Of a stretch of DNA of 5,711 bases, positions 1-5,526 are shown one piece after another; the stretch's first letter is position 1; each line of letters begins with the position of its first letter. The stretch lies in the NCBI GenBank assembly GCA_018715585.1, contig DVLH01000054.1, forward strand, positions 1 through 5,711. The letters are read 5' to 3'. The notes beneath the pieces were generated by a model. That model had not been told where the DNA came from and ran no database searches. It saw only the letters and a list, made by a program, of their open reading frames with translations. Both the position numbers and the translations under genes were made by a program. The DNA is from Candidatus Aphodomonas merdavium. GTDB lineage: Bacteria > Bacillota > Clostridia > Christensenellales > Aristaeellaceae.

Positions 1-289
1 ATGATGAGCTGCGTAGCAGATAATCTTTTTGCGGTGCCATACCCTTCGGGGCGTTTCATCTTGCGCCAATGGGCAAATACGGCCGGGAAGCAGGCGGGAC
101 ATGCGTGTGGTACGCTGGATGGAAGCGGAAAGCCCGCCCCATGCTTTCGGCCGTTTCAAGCGCGGAAGCAATTGGGCGCTGCGGCGCTATTGACGGCAAA
201 CAATCCGCTTTAACAGGGAGCGGGAGAAAATGTTTGGCATTTTGCCTGGGAGGAGAAAGAAAAAGGCGCTAGGGGCGCGATTGTTTTTC
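1..289. other. gene-free upstream region
   Basis: No convincing gene is seen here. The open frames (for example 1-213 and 69-272 on the plus strand) give low-complexity Gly/Ala/Arg-rich translations with no recognisable domain and no clear ribosome site. Small inverted repeats are present: GGCGGG at 93-98 can pair with CCCGCC at 134-139, and AAAATG/CATTTT at 227-243 surround a 5-base loop. A weak 4-bp hairpin (GCGC at 266-269 and 275-278) lies just before a T-rich stretch at 281-299 and might be the tail of a terminator for a gene left of the window, but it is too short to call. Confidence 0.5.
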
Positions 290-318
290 TTGCATTTTTA
301 GGAGAGGCTTAGTATACT
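290..318 (+). promoter_or_regulatory. sigma-A-type promoter of the C39-like gene
   Basis: TTGCAT (290-295) and TATACT (313-318) are separated by exactly 17 bases and match the TTGACA/TATAAT consensus at 4 and 5 of 6 positions. Transcription would begin near 325, giving a leader of about 60 nt. That leader contains two alternative small hairpins: GCCGG 340-344 with CCGGC 352-356, or GTGC 347-350 with GCAC 355-358. No ECF-type GAAC motif is seen here, so control by the sigma factor encoded further right is not indicated. Confidence 0.65.
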
Positions 319-370
319 CTAAGGCGGCTTTTTGCCAGAGCCGGCCGTGCTCCGGCACTACAAAGACAAA

Positions 371-388
371 AGGGAGTGATTTTTTTTG
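371..388 (+). promoter_or_regulatory. ribosome site deciding a TTG start
   Basis: AGGGAG (371-376) lies 9 bases before TTG at 386-388. The next in-frame ATG (431) would remove the charged and hydrophobic start of the signal peptide, so the TTG is preferred. A run of eight T residues fills most of the spacer and the start codon. Confidence 0.7.
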
Positions 389-1162
389 AAAAAATCGATC
401 GCTTGCTTGCTGGCACTTTTCTGTCTCTGCATGCCGTTTGCCTGTCAGGGTGAGGCAAAAGCGGCGGGAAATTACACCGATGAGATGAAAATCCCTTATA
501 CAACGGATCTGAGCGAGGCGGACGGCGCTGATAGCGTGGAGCGGCAGGGCGACCATGAGAACAGCCCGTATTTTAGCACGTTGGATTTTTATAACATGGA
601 ATCCACGGATAGCTTGACGATTCTTCATCATTTTCAGACGCAGCAGCAGACGAGTGAATGGAGCTGCGGGGTTTCCAGCGCGCTGATGGTGATGAACTGG
701 TACGGCAAGCTGGGCGATTATAACGAGGAGACGCTGGCTGCCTATCGCAGCAACGCGCTTGCGCCGGAAGCTACGAGCCTGCGGCAGCTGATTGAGATTT
801 TTGAAGGCGTGGGCGGATATACGCTCTATTCCACCTATGATTGCCAGGACACGGTATACGATGTTTTTACCTATGATTTTATCCAGGAAACCCTTGCGGC
901 GGGAAACCCGATTCTCGTGGGATGGAACGATTGGGGCGGCCATTGGCAGGTCATCATCGGTTATGACACGATGGGCACCGAGACGACCCAGGACGACGTG
1001 CTGATTGTGGCCGATCCTTACGACACGACGGACCATAACCAAGACGGATACGGCGTGTACAGCGCCGAGCGCTTTCTGTATAACTTTACGTTTTACGATT
1101 TCTTCGATACCGCCAATGGCGACCTGAACGATATGTGTTTCCTCGTGGCGGTTCCGGAATAA
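386..1162 (+). CDS. secreted C39-family peptidase-like protein
   Basis: A 258-residue protein with a signal peptide and a papain-like C39-type domain. Residues 1-26 have two lysines, a hydrophobic Cys-rich core and an A-K-A signal peptidase I site at 24-26. Cys20 follows P-F-A, a poor lipobox, so a lipoprotein is less likely. The catalytic set is visible: Cys94 in W-S-C-G (residues 92-95), preceded by Gln residues 86-88 that could form the oxyanion hole; His186 in G-G-H-W-Q-V (184-189); and Asp210 in V-A-D-P-Y. The acidic stretch D-H-N-Q-D-G (216-221) is typical of stand-alone C39-like proteins and may bind a metal, which is an inference. C39 proteases classically cut double-glycine leaders of peptides fused to ABC exporters. 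Here there is no exporter and no precursor peptide, so the substrate is unknown; the role is probably extracellular or cell-wall-associated. It has its own promoter and terminator. Confidence 0.85.
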   Translation: MKKSIACLLALFCLCMPFACQGEAKAAGNYTDEMKIPYTTDLSEADGADSVERQGDHENSPYFSTLDFYNMESTDSLTILHHFQTQQQTSEWSCGVSSALMVMNWYGKLGDYNEETLAAYRSNALAPEATSLRQLIEIFEGVGGYTLYSTYDCQDTVYDVFTYDFIQETLAAGNPILVGWNDWGGHWQVIIGYDTMGTETTQDDVLIVADPYDTTDHNQDGYGVYSAERFLYNFTFYDFFDTANGDLNDMCFLVAVPE

Positions 1163-1186
1163 TCCGGGCCGATGCACGAAGCGGAT

Positions 1187-1218
1187 GGCCGGTTCCCTTT
1201 GCGGGACCGGCCGTTTTT
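1187..1218 (+). terminator. intrinsic terminator of the C39-like gene
   Basis: GGCCGGTTCCC (1187-1197) pairs with GGGACCGGCC (1203-1212) with a single bulged T and a TTTGC loop. G and then five T residues (1214-1218) follow. It lies 24 bases after the stop codon. The hairpin is strong and has a U-tract on the plus strand only. Confidence 0.9.
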
Positions 1219-1279
1219 GTTGTCCCCGCGCAGGGCGCGGAGAACCAGGGGACGCGGAGCCCTGCATAGGGCGGGAAAG

Positions 1280-1295
1280 CCTTTTCGCGAAAAGG
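1280..1295. repeat. perfect 16-bp palindrome
   Basis: CCTTTTCGCGAAAAGG is a perfect 16-bp palindrome in the gene-free block, 62 bases after the terminator of the C39-like gene. It could be an RNA stem or a protein-binding site. It is not followed by a U-tract on either strand. Confidence 0.7.
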
Positions 1296-1426
1296 GAAGG
1301 ACAGCTGGCGGCGGAGAAAGCTTGGGTGTGCTCGGGAGCTGTGCAAGTACGGGAAAAAGCCTCTCGGCGCGTAACGGTTTGCAAGGGAGAGCCCGTGGAG
1401 GCGAACCGGCCGGGCAGAGCCAACGC

Positions 1427-1439
1427 CGGGAAAGGGAAA
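1427..1439 (+). repeat. 13-nt inverted repeat, left arm
   Basis: CGGGAAAGGGAAA here is the exact reverse complement of 1812-1824, 372 bases away in the same gene-free block. The pair could form a long-range helix if the block is transcribed. Confidence 0.6.
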
Positions 1440-1572
1440 ATGGGCCGTCACCGCAACCGGCAAGGACACCGCCGGGGCGTGGGGCGCGGAGCACCCTTTC
1501 GGTTGGGCCGGGAGGGACAAACACCGCCGAAACTGTCAGCGCCGCGCTTTCCGGGGCGTCTGAAAGGGGAAA

Positions 1573-1587
1573 GCGGCATCATGCCGC
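1573..1587. repeat. 15-bp near-perfect palindrome
   Basis: GCGGCAT and ATGCCGC flank a single central C (1580). It directly abuts the CGCTTTCC/GGAAAGCG stem (1545-1552 and 1568-1575), so the two compete for bases 1573-1575. Part of the dense hairpin cluster of the gene-free block. Confidence 0.5.
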
Positions 1588-1762
1588 AAGCGCCATTTGG
1601 CGAGCTGAAATCCAGGCGACGGAGCCGAGAATTCGGCCTGCCGGCGGTGGGAAGGCTTGCCCTTGCCTTCCGCAACGGGTTTTCCTTCCCGTCTCCTTTT
1701 GCCGGCCTCTCGTGTGCTGCAATGCGGCGCCTTTCCGCCGCCTGCGCGTACCAGCATATCCG

Positions 1763-1792
1763 GCTGCGCCGCTCCAAGTGGGCGGCTGCAGC
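1763..1792. repeat. 10-bp GC-rich hairpin
   Basis: GCTGCGCCGC (1763-1772) pairs with GCGGC-T-GCAGC (1782-1792), with one bulged T and a 9-base loop. No U-tract follows on either strand, so it is a structural element and not a terminator. Confidence 0.5.
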
Positions 1793-1811
1793 GCGCTTTT
1801 GCCTCATTGCG

Positions 1812-1824
1812 TTTCCCTTTCCCG
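1812..1824 (-). repeat. 13-nt inverted repeat, right arm
   Basis: TTTCCCTTTCCCG is the exact reverse complement of 1427-1439. See the left arm for the possible helix. Confidence 0.6.
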
Positions 1825-1904
1825 CGCCCGTAATTGCTGCGGCATTTTTGCGCTGCTGCTGGGCTGCGCTTTCGCGCCGGTGGGTTATCCTTGTATAATC
1901 AGCC

Positions 1905-1928
1905 GGGGAACGGCACACGCCGTTCCCC
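1905..1928. repeat. perfect 10-bp inverted repeat with ACAC loop
   Basis: GGGGAACGGC (1905-1914) and GCCGTTCCCC (1919-1928) are exact complements around ACAC. It lies about 80 bases past the stop of the anti-sigma gene, where a minus-strand terminator would be expected, but the minus-strand sequence after it (GGCTGATTATAC) is not U-rich. On the plus strand a TATAAT (1894-1899) precedes it. A second hairpin with the same ACGGC/GCCGT core and a GTAA loop lies at 1966-1979. It may be the 3' end structure of the sigma/anti-sigma transcript or the 5' stem of a small RNA. Confidence 0.6.
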
Positions 1929-2009
1929 GATAAACAACTGCCTCGCCATCCCGCCCCTTCCGGGCACGGCGTAAGCCGTTGTGACTGTACATTTTACTGT
2001 GGGAAGCTT

Positions 2010-3248
2010 TTATTCAAACTGGAGCGTCACGGCATCCTGCGTGTGCTCGGTAGTTGTCACCGTGCCGTCCTCGCCGGTTTCGTATGTCACAAGCGTCATG
2101 ACGACTTCCTGCGGCTGTACCGTCAACTCCAGCGCTTCAAAGATAAATGTGGACTGCCAGCGCCCGTCCTCCAATTGCACCGGGTCTTTCCAGGTACCGC
2201 CGGCGTTCGTATACCACCGCCCTCCGTCCGCATTGCTTTGCGGCGTGGAGAAGGACAACTCCCACATCGGGCCAAAGCCCTTGCCGCCGTCGGCGGGCTT
2301 TTCATCGGTGATGTATTCCACCTCGAAGCGGGCTGCCATGGGTGAAATCTCCGCGCGGCGCACGCGCAGCGTATAGCCATCGAATTCATACGGCCCATCG
2401 TCAACGTATGTTTTTAGCATACCCGCCATCGTGTCCTCATTGAGCGTAAACGAGAGCGTAAAGCGGTCTTCCAGCGAGAACAGGCCACTGCCTACTAACG
2501 GGCGCACGTAAGGGCTGAGCTCCCGCAAGCCGTCCATTTCTTCATCGTACTGGAAGAGGTCCTTGTAAAGGGCGATCATTCCATCGCCTTCCACGGGGAT
2601 TTTCCCCTGCGAAATCAGCGCGTCGAGCCGCTTGCAATAATCATCAAACGGTTCGTCGTTTTCCATCTGCACCTCGACGATCTCGCCTTGCGGATGCAGC
2701 ACGCAAAACGTCATTTCCACGTTTGTGCCGCCGTTTTCGGGCAGTTCGCCCGTTACGCCGCCTTCCATCGGCTCCTCCCGCAGGAAAAACTCGCTCATGT
2801 AGCTGTAGCTGCGCGGGAAAGCGGTTTCCCCGTCGAAACGAATGCCTTCGCAGAGGATATACGCCTGCTCCTGCGGCGCTTTGTTGGCGATTGTCCAGGC
2901 GATGGTGAACACGCCGCCTTCCTTGTCGTAGAGCGCGTCGGTTACCTCCATGCGCATCTGTTCCCCGTCATATATCTCCCCCAGCTGCTGTACCGCGCCT
3001 TGCAGGGATTCGTTGACATGCTGCCGTCCATCCTCGTCGGTCCAGGAAAGGAAATCCAGCACGCCGTAATGGGCGGCCATGGCGACGCCTCCGGCAATGG
3101 CAAGCACAATGAGAGCGGCGATCAGGCCGATTGAGATTTTTCTCTTCATTACAAACTCCTCCTTCGGGCCGTTCAGCGCTTCCCGAATACACCGTTTAAC
3201 GCGCTCCGGCGTTTGTCCAAACGCCTGTTGTAGCTTTTCATCGTTCAC
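2010..3248 (-). CDS. membrane anti-sigma factor-like protein
   Basis: Putative anti-sigma partner of the ECF sigma factor encoded immediately upstream. The GTG start at 3248 overlaps the sigma stop (GTGA), which indicates translational coupling; AAAGGGGG lies about 11 bases before it. An in-frame ATG at 3275 lies deep inside the sigma gene and is less likely. The 412-residue product has a short charged cytoplasmic segment (1-37, starting N-D-E-K-L and containing Q-T-P-E-R-V-K-R), one transmembrane helix (about 38-59, Ile/Leu/Ala-rich), and a large outer domain (60-412). The outer part is acidic, rich in beta-type sequence, and resembles the DUF4179-type proteins found beside ECF sigma factors in Clostridia; that assignment is from memory. 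The expected role is to hold the sigma factor at the membrane until an outside signal is sensed. The sensed signal cannot be read from sequence. Confidence 0.75.
   Translation of the reverse strand: MNDEKLQQAFGQTPERVKRCIREALNGPKEEFVMKRKISIGLIAALIVLAIAGGVAMAAHYGVLDFLSWTDEDGRQHVNESLQGAVQQLGEIYDGEQMRMEVTDALYDKEGGVFTIAWTIANKAPQEQAYILCEGIRFDGETAFPRSYSYMSEFFLREEPMEGGVTGELPENGGTNVEMTFCVLHPQGEIVEVQMENDEPFDDYCKRLDALISQGKIPVEGDGMIALYKDLFQYDEEMDGLRELSPYVRPLVGSGLFSLEDRFTLSFTLNEDTMAGMLKTYVDDGPYEFDGYTLRVRRAEISPMAARFEVEYITDEKPADGGKGFGPMWELSFSTPQSNADGGRWYTNAGGTWKDPVQLEDGRWQSTFIFEALELTVQPQEVVMTLVTYETGEDGTVTTTEHTQDAVTLQFE
3147..3164 (-). promoter_or_regulatory. strong internal ribosome site and ATG in the anti-sigma gene
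   Basis: On the minus strand AAGGAGGAG (3164-3156) lies 6 bases before an in-frame ATG (3149-3147), giving 8 bases from the AAGGAGG core. This is better than the site of the coupled GTG start. Starting here would give M-K-R-K and then directly the membrane helix, a form that lacks the 33-residue cytoplasmic segment. The same bases encode Lys-Glu-Glu, so the match could be coincidental. Confidence 0.45.
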
Positions 3249-3721
3249 GTCCGAACGAGCCCCCTTTCGTCCCATGTTTCGCGCATCGCTTTGCGTGCCC
3301 GGGATAGCCTGGATTTGACCGTCCCGCTAGGGACACGAAGCATTCGCGCGATTTCTTCGATTTTATACCCCTCGATATAATGCAATTCCACCGGCAGGCG
3401 CAGCGCAGGCGGGAGGGCCATCAGCGTCTGGCGAACTTCCAAATCCGCTCCCGCTTCCACTTCCCCCTCCGGGAGCGTTTCAACAGGAAACTCACGTTTT
3501 CGCCGGCGCATCACTTGATAACACTCGTTGATCAAGATTCGGACGACCCATGCGCGCATCGCCGCATCGTTGCGCAGCCGCTCACGCTTGATGAGCGCCC
3601 GGTAGACGCACTCTTGAATGGCGTCCTCCCTGTCGCACATTTGCGGCAAGAGCGTTGCGGAGACACGGTAAAGCGTATCCTGCATCCCCACGATGCGCGC
3701 CTCAAATTCCGCCTGCGTCAT
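3245..3721 (-). CDS. ECF-type RNA polymerase sigma factor
   Basis: A 158-residue group 4 sigma-70 protein that would direct RNA polymerase to a small regulon. The sigma-2 domain covers about residues 8-75, with D-R-E-D-A-I-Q-E-C (30-38) as region 2.2 and R-A-W-V-V-R-I-L-I-N-E-C (56-67) followed by a basic R-R-R-K-R stretch (72-76) as the -10 recognition part. The sigma-4 domain covers about 95-150: L-P-P-A-L-R-L-P-V (103-111), then the helix-turn-helix Y-K-I-E-E-I-A-R-M-L (119-128) and S-G-T-V-K-S-R-L-S-R-A-R (132-143). Sigma-1 and sigma-3 are absent, as usual for ECF proteins. The ATG at 3721 has GGGAGG 6 bases upstream. Its stop overlaps the start of the downstream membrane protein, the standard sigma/anti-sigma arrangement. 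A palindrome and a possible -10 box lie just upstream. Confidence 0.93.
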   Translation of the reverse strand: MTQAEFEARIVGMQDTLYRVSATLLPQMCDREDAIQECVYRALIKRERLRNDAAMRAWVVRILINECYQVMRRRKREFPVETLPEGEVEAGADLEVRQTLMALPPALRLPVELHYIEGYKIEEIARMLRVPSGTVKSRLSRARKAMRETWDERGLVRT

Positions 3722-3745
3722 GCTTTTCCTCCCAACCGTTCTTTC

Positions 3746-3759
3746 TGTGATCGATCACA
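3746..3759. promoter_or_regulatory. 14-bp palindromic operator candidate upstream of the sigma gene
   Basis: TGTGATCGATCACA is a perfect palindrome in the 93-base gap before the sigma gene. It begins one base after a possible -10 box (TATAAG, 3766-3761 on the minus strand), so it would cover the transcription start, a usual repressor position. The TGTGA/TCACA halves recall Crp/Fnr-family sites, but the gap is 4 bases, not the 6 of Crp. The bound protein is unknown. Confidence 0.5.
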
Positions 3760-3760
3760 C

Positions 3761-3766
3761 CTTATA
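3761..3766 (-). promoter_or_regulatory. possible -10 box of the sigma/anti-sigma operon
   Basis: TATAAG on the minus strand, about 40 bases before the sigma start codon. No good TTGACA-like box lies 16-18 bases upstream. A GAACC word (3791-3787) recalls the -35 element of ECF-dependent promoters, which would suggest autoregulation, but the spacing is poor and no CGTC-like -10 is present. The promoter is therefore uncertain. Confidence 0.3.
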
Positions 3767-3814
3767 GATTCGCCAGCAATGCGGTTGGTTCGCGTCCGAC
3801 GAAAACTTTTTCCC

Positions 3815-5365
3815 TTACGCATTAAAATCGCACGGAGTAACCTGCAAAAGGCCGTCCGGGGTCAGGCGATAGAGGCGGTCAAAGACTTCTAAAAGCAATT
3901 TTCTGTCGTGTGAAACGGCGAGGACTGCACCGGGGAACGCTGCCAGCGTCCGGCGGATGACAGGGCCGGACAGCGGCGAAAAATTGCGCGTCGGCTCGTC
4001 CAAAAGGAGCACGTTGGCGCCGGACAGGCTCAGCTTGAGCAGCAAAAGCTTTGCTTTCTGCCCGCCGGAGAGTTCGCGGACCGGATGCTCCATTTCTTCC
4101 GCCGTGTATTTGAGCGATCCCAACCGCGTGCGGATGTTCACCGCGTCTTCAGGGCGAAGATTTTCAAGCAAAAACGCCACGGGCGTTTTTTCGCTGTCGA
4201 GCAGCTCGGTGTAATCCTGCGGCATATAAGCCGCCGCAAGGTCTTCGCGTGCAAACAGCGCTTTTTTAACGGCGCGCAGCAGCGTCGTTTTGCCACATCC
4301 ATTCCGCCCAATAATGCATACTTTTTCTCCGCCGCGCAAAAACAGCGAAATGTTTTGCGCCAGCGGCCGGCCGTCCGGCGCCTGCAGGCAATCCAGATGG
4401 AAATCGATTGCCGCTTTTCCCGCGGCAATGCGCTGTCCTTCCATTGCAAATCCGATATGCTCCTCCGCCTCCGGCATCTGTACGCGTTCCTGGGCCTCGC
4501 GCGCAAAGCGCCGCTCCTGTGATGTAACGGCCTTCATTTTCTTTTTCAGCAAATAGCCGCCATGCGGGTCCCGGCGGGAGATGGTTTGCTGGTCCCGCTC
4601 CACCTTTTGCCGGATTCTCATAAGCTTTTCCTGCCGGGCTGCCTCCTCCCGCCGCCCGTTTAGCGCCAGGCGGCGCTCGTTTTCCATGTTTTCTGCCCGC
4701 TGCTGTGCATAGACGGCATACGGCACGCGGGCTACCGTTGCGCGGCAGCGCGCTTTATGGCGAAGCTGCTCGAGATGGACGACGCCCGTGGCTACGCGCT
4801 CCAGCAGCGTTTCGTCATGGGACACAAACAGCACGGACGCCTTTAGCCCAACGAGAAACGTTTCCAGCCACGAAAGCGTATCCAGATCCAAATCGTTTGA
4901 TGGTTCGTCCAACAAAAGCACGGTTGGGTTGCCCATGAGCAGCCTTGCCAGCTGCGCTTTTATTTTTTCTCCGCCCGAAAGCGTCCCCATTTGCTGCTCG
5001 CGGTAGAAAAAATCCGCCGCAAGGCCAAGCGACGACGCCAACCGTCCCAGGTTGCGCGGCGTTTGGGCGTAAAACGCCTCCTCGGCGCAAAAGAATTCAT
5101 ACACGCTTGCCGCGCGCTGCGCGGGCGGCAATTCCTGCGGCAGATAGCCAAGCGTTTCATCCCTGACAATCCGCTCGCCCGTAGCGGCAATATACGGCTG
5201 GGTGAGCGCGGGGTCATACAGCCATTTCAGCAGCGTCGATTTGCCGTTCCCTTCCTCGCCGATGACGGCGATGCGATCGCCAGGACGCAGCACAAAGGAA
5301 AGCCCTTCGATGAGCGTGCGATTGTCTCTGCGGTGGATCAGCGTTACATTTTGGATTTGCAGCAT
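3815..5365 (-). CDS. ABC-F family ATPase, possible ribosome-protection protein
   Basis: A 516-residue soluble protein with two ATP-binding cassettes and no membrane segments, as in ABC-F factors that act on the ribosome. Domain 1: Walker A G-E-E-G-N-G-K-S-T (36-44), Q-loop Gln77, signature L-S-G-G-E (129-133), Walker B ending D-E-P-S-N-D-L-D (153-160), His183. Domain 2: Walker A G-R-N-G-C-G-K-T-T (353-361), Q-loop Gln383, signature L-S-G-G-Q (432-436), Walker B D-E-P-T (456-459), His486. The catalytic glutamates are Glu154 and Glu457. A long, charged, helical linker (about 195-310, rich in Arg, Lys, Glu and Gln) matches the P-site tRNA interacting arm. The second domain has R-N-F-S-P-L-S in place of the usual N-H-L-D. 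The ATG at 5365 has AGGAGG 4 bases upstream; the longer frame to 5533 lacks such a site and crosses the leader hairpins. The attenuator-like leader supports an antibiotic-resistance role, but the drug class cannot be read from sequence. Confidence 0.9.
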   Translation of the reverse strand: MLQIQNVTLIHRRDNRTLIEGLSFVLRPGDRIAVIGEEGNGKSTLLKWLYDPALTQPYIAATGERIVRDETLGYLPQELPPAQRAASVYEFFCAEEAFYAQTPRNLGRLASSLGLAADFFYREQQMGTLSGGEKIKAQLARLLMGNPTVLLLDEPSNDLDLDTLSWLETFLVGLKASVLFVSHDETLLERVATGVVHLEQLRHKARCRATVARVPYAVYAQQRAENMENERRLALNGRREEAARQEKLMRIRQKVERDQQTISRRDPHGGYLLKKKMKAVTSQERRFAREAQERVQMPEAEEHIGFAMEGQRIAAGKAAIDFHLDCLQAPDGRPLAQNISLFLRGGEKVCIIGRNGCGKTTLLRAVKKALFAREDLAAAYMPQDYTELLDSEKTPVAFLLENLRPEDAVNIRTRLGSLKYTAEEMEHPVRELSGGQKAKLLLLKLSLSGANVLLLDEPTRNFSPLSGPVIRRTLAAFPGAVLAVSHDRKLLLEVFDRLYRLTPDGLLQVTPCDFNA

Positions 5366-5369
5366 GTTT

Positions 5370-5375
5370 CCTCCT
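5370..5375 (-). promoter_or_regulatory. ribosome site of the ABC-F gene, fused to the terminator tail
   Basis: AGGAGG (5375-5370 on the minus strand) with AAAC before the ATG at 5365. It follows the U-tract of the leader terminator without a gap, and a TAG stop (5376-5374) of a leader frame overlaps it. Confidence 0.85.
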
Positions 5376-5412
5376 AAAAGAAAAATCCGTCTTTCGTGCC
5401 GAAAGACGGATT
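5376..5412 (-). terminator. leader attenuator terminator before the ABC-F gene
   Basis: On the minus strand AATCCGTCTTTCG (5412-5400) pairs perfectly with CGAAAGACGGATT (5396-5384) around a 3-base loop, giving 13 bp. It is followed by TTTTTCTTTT (5385-5376; its first T is the last paired base). The U-tract exists only on the minus strand. It ends where the Shine-Dalgarno sequence of the ABC-F gene begins, so it lies in that gene's leader and is not the end of another gene. Confidence 0.85.
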
Positions 5413-5463
5413 GCGCATGCAGCAAACGGATACATGGGTGGCCGGCCGCGTGCGCGGCGCCCC

Positions 5464-5496
5464 AAAAAGCCGCGCGCCACACACGGCGCAGGGCTT
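5464..5496 (-). terminator. terminator-like hairpin in the leader
   Basis: On the minus strand AAGCC-C-T-GCGCC (5496-5485) pairs with GGCGC-G-C-GGCTT (5478-5467), with one C-C mismatch and one G-U pair, around a GTGTGT loop. Five T residues (5468-5464) overlap its end. It might act as an extra termination point or as the inner stem of the antiterminator fold. Confidence 0.4.
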
Positions 5497-5526
5497 CTTG
5501 CTGTGCGCTTTCTCCGATCCGGCACG

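Larger units (their letters stand above)
1221..1893. other. GC-rich gene-free block, possibly structured RNA
   Basis: About 670 bases between two convergent genes hold no convincing protein. The long open frames on both strands are Arg/Gly/Pro/Ala-rich without domain signatures, which is expected for GC-rich non-coding DNA. The plus strand is markedly purine-rich up to about 1620 (many GGGAAAG-like words) and pyrimidine-rich from about 1670 to 1870. Inverted repeats are dense: GTCCCC 1222-1227 with GGGGAC 1247-1252; GCCCT 1259-1263 with AGGGC 1268-1272; the palindrome at 1280-1295; ACAGCT 1301-1306 with AGCTGT 1337-1342; CGGTTTGC 1375-1382 with GCGAACCG 1411-1418; CGCTTTCC 1545-1552 with GGAAAGCG 1568-1575; the palindrome at 1573-1587; GCGGCG 1724-1729 with CGCCGC 1736-1741; and a 10-bp hairpin at 1763-1792. 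It could be a long non-coding RNA, an intergenic repeat element, or decayed sequence. Confidence 0.4.

Noticed and set aside
1..213. 70-residue open frame at the left edge
   Set aside because: Starts at the first base of the window, shows no domain, and ends in sequence with inverted repeats. It could be a fragment of something larger, but nothing supports it.
269..1423. 384-residue minus-strand open frame across the C39-like gene
   Set aside because: It lies antisense to a gene with clear catalytic motifs, promoter and terminator. Its translation is basic, lacks domain motifs and has no good ribosome site.
1172..1933. Long plus-strand open frames (253 and 237 residues) and overlapping minus-strand frames in the gene-free block
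   Set aside because: Arg/Gly/Pro/Ala-rich translations with no domain, frames overlapping on both strands, and a first ATG that lies before the terminator hairpin of the previous gene. Expected by chance in GC-rich DNA.
1991..2017. Minus-strand TTGAAT (2017-2012) and TAAAAT (1996-1991) as a promoter for the gene-free block
   Set aside because: The spacing is only 15 bases, shorter than usual, and the -35 box overlaps the last codons of the anti-sigma gene.
3249..3275. ATG at 3275 as start of the anti-sigma gene
   Set aside because: It would overlap the sigma gene by 31 bases. The GTG at 3248 gives the usual 4-base overlap and a typical N-D-E-K-L beginning.
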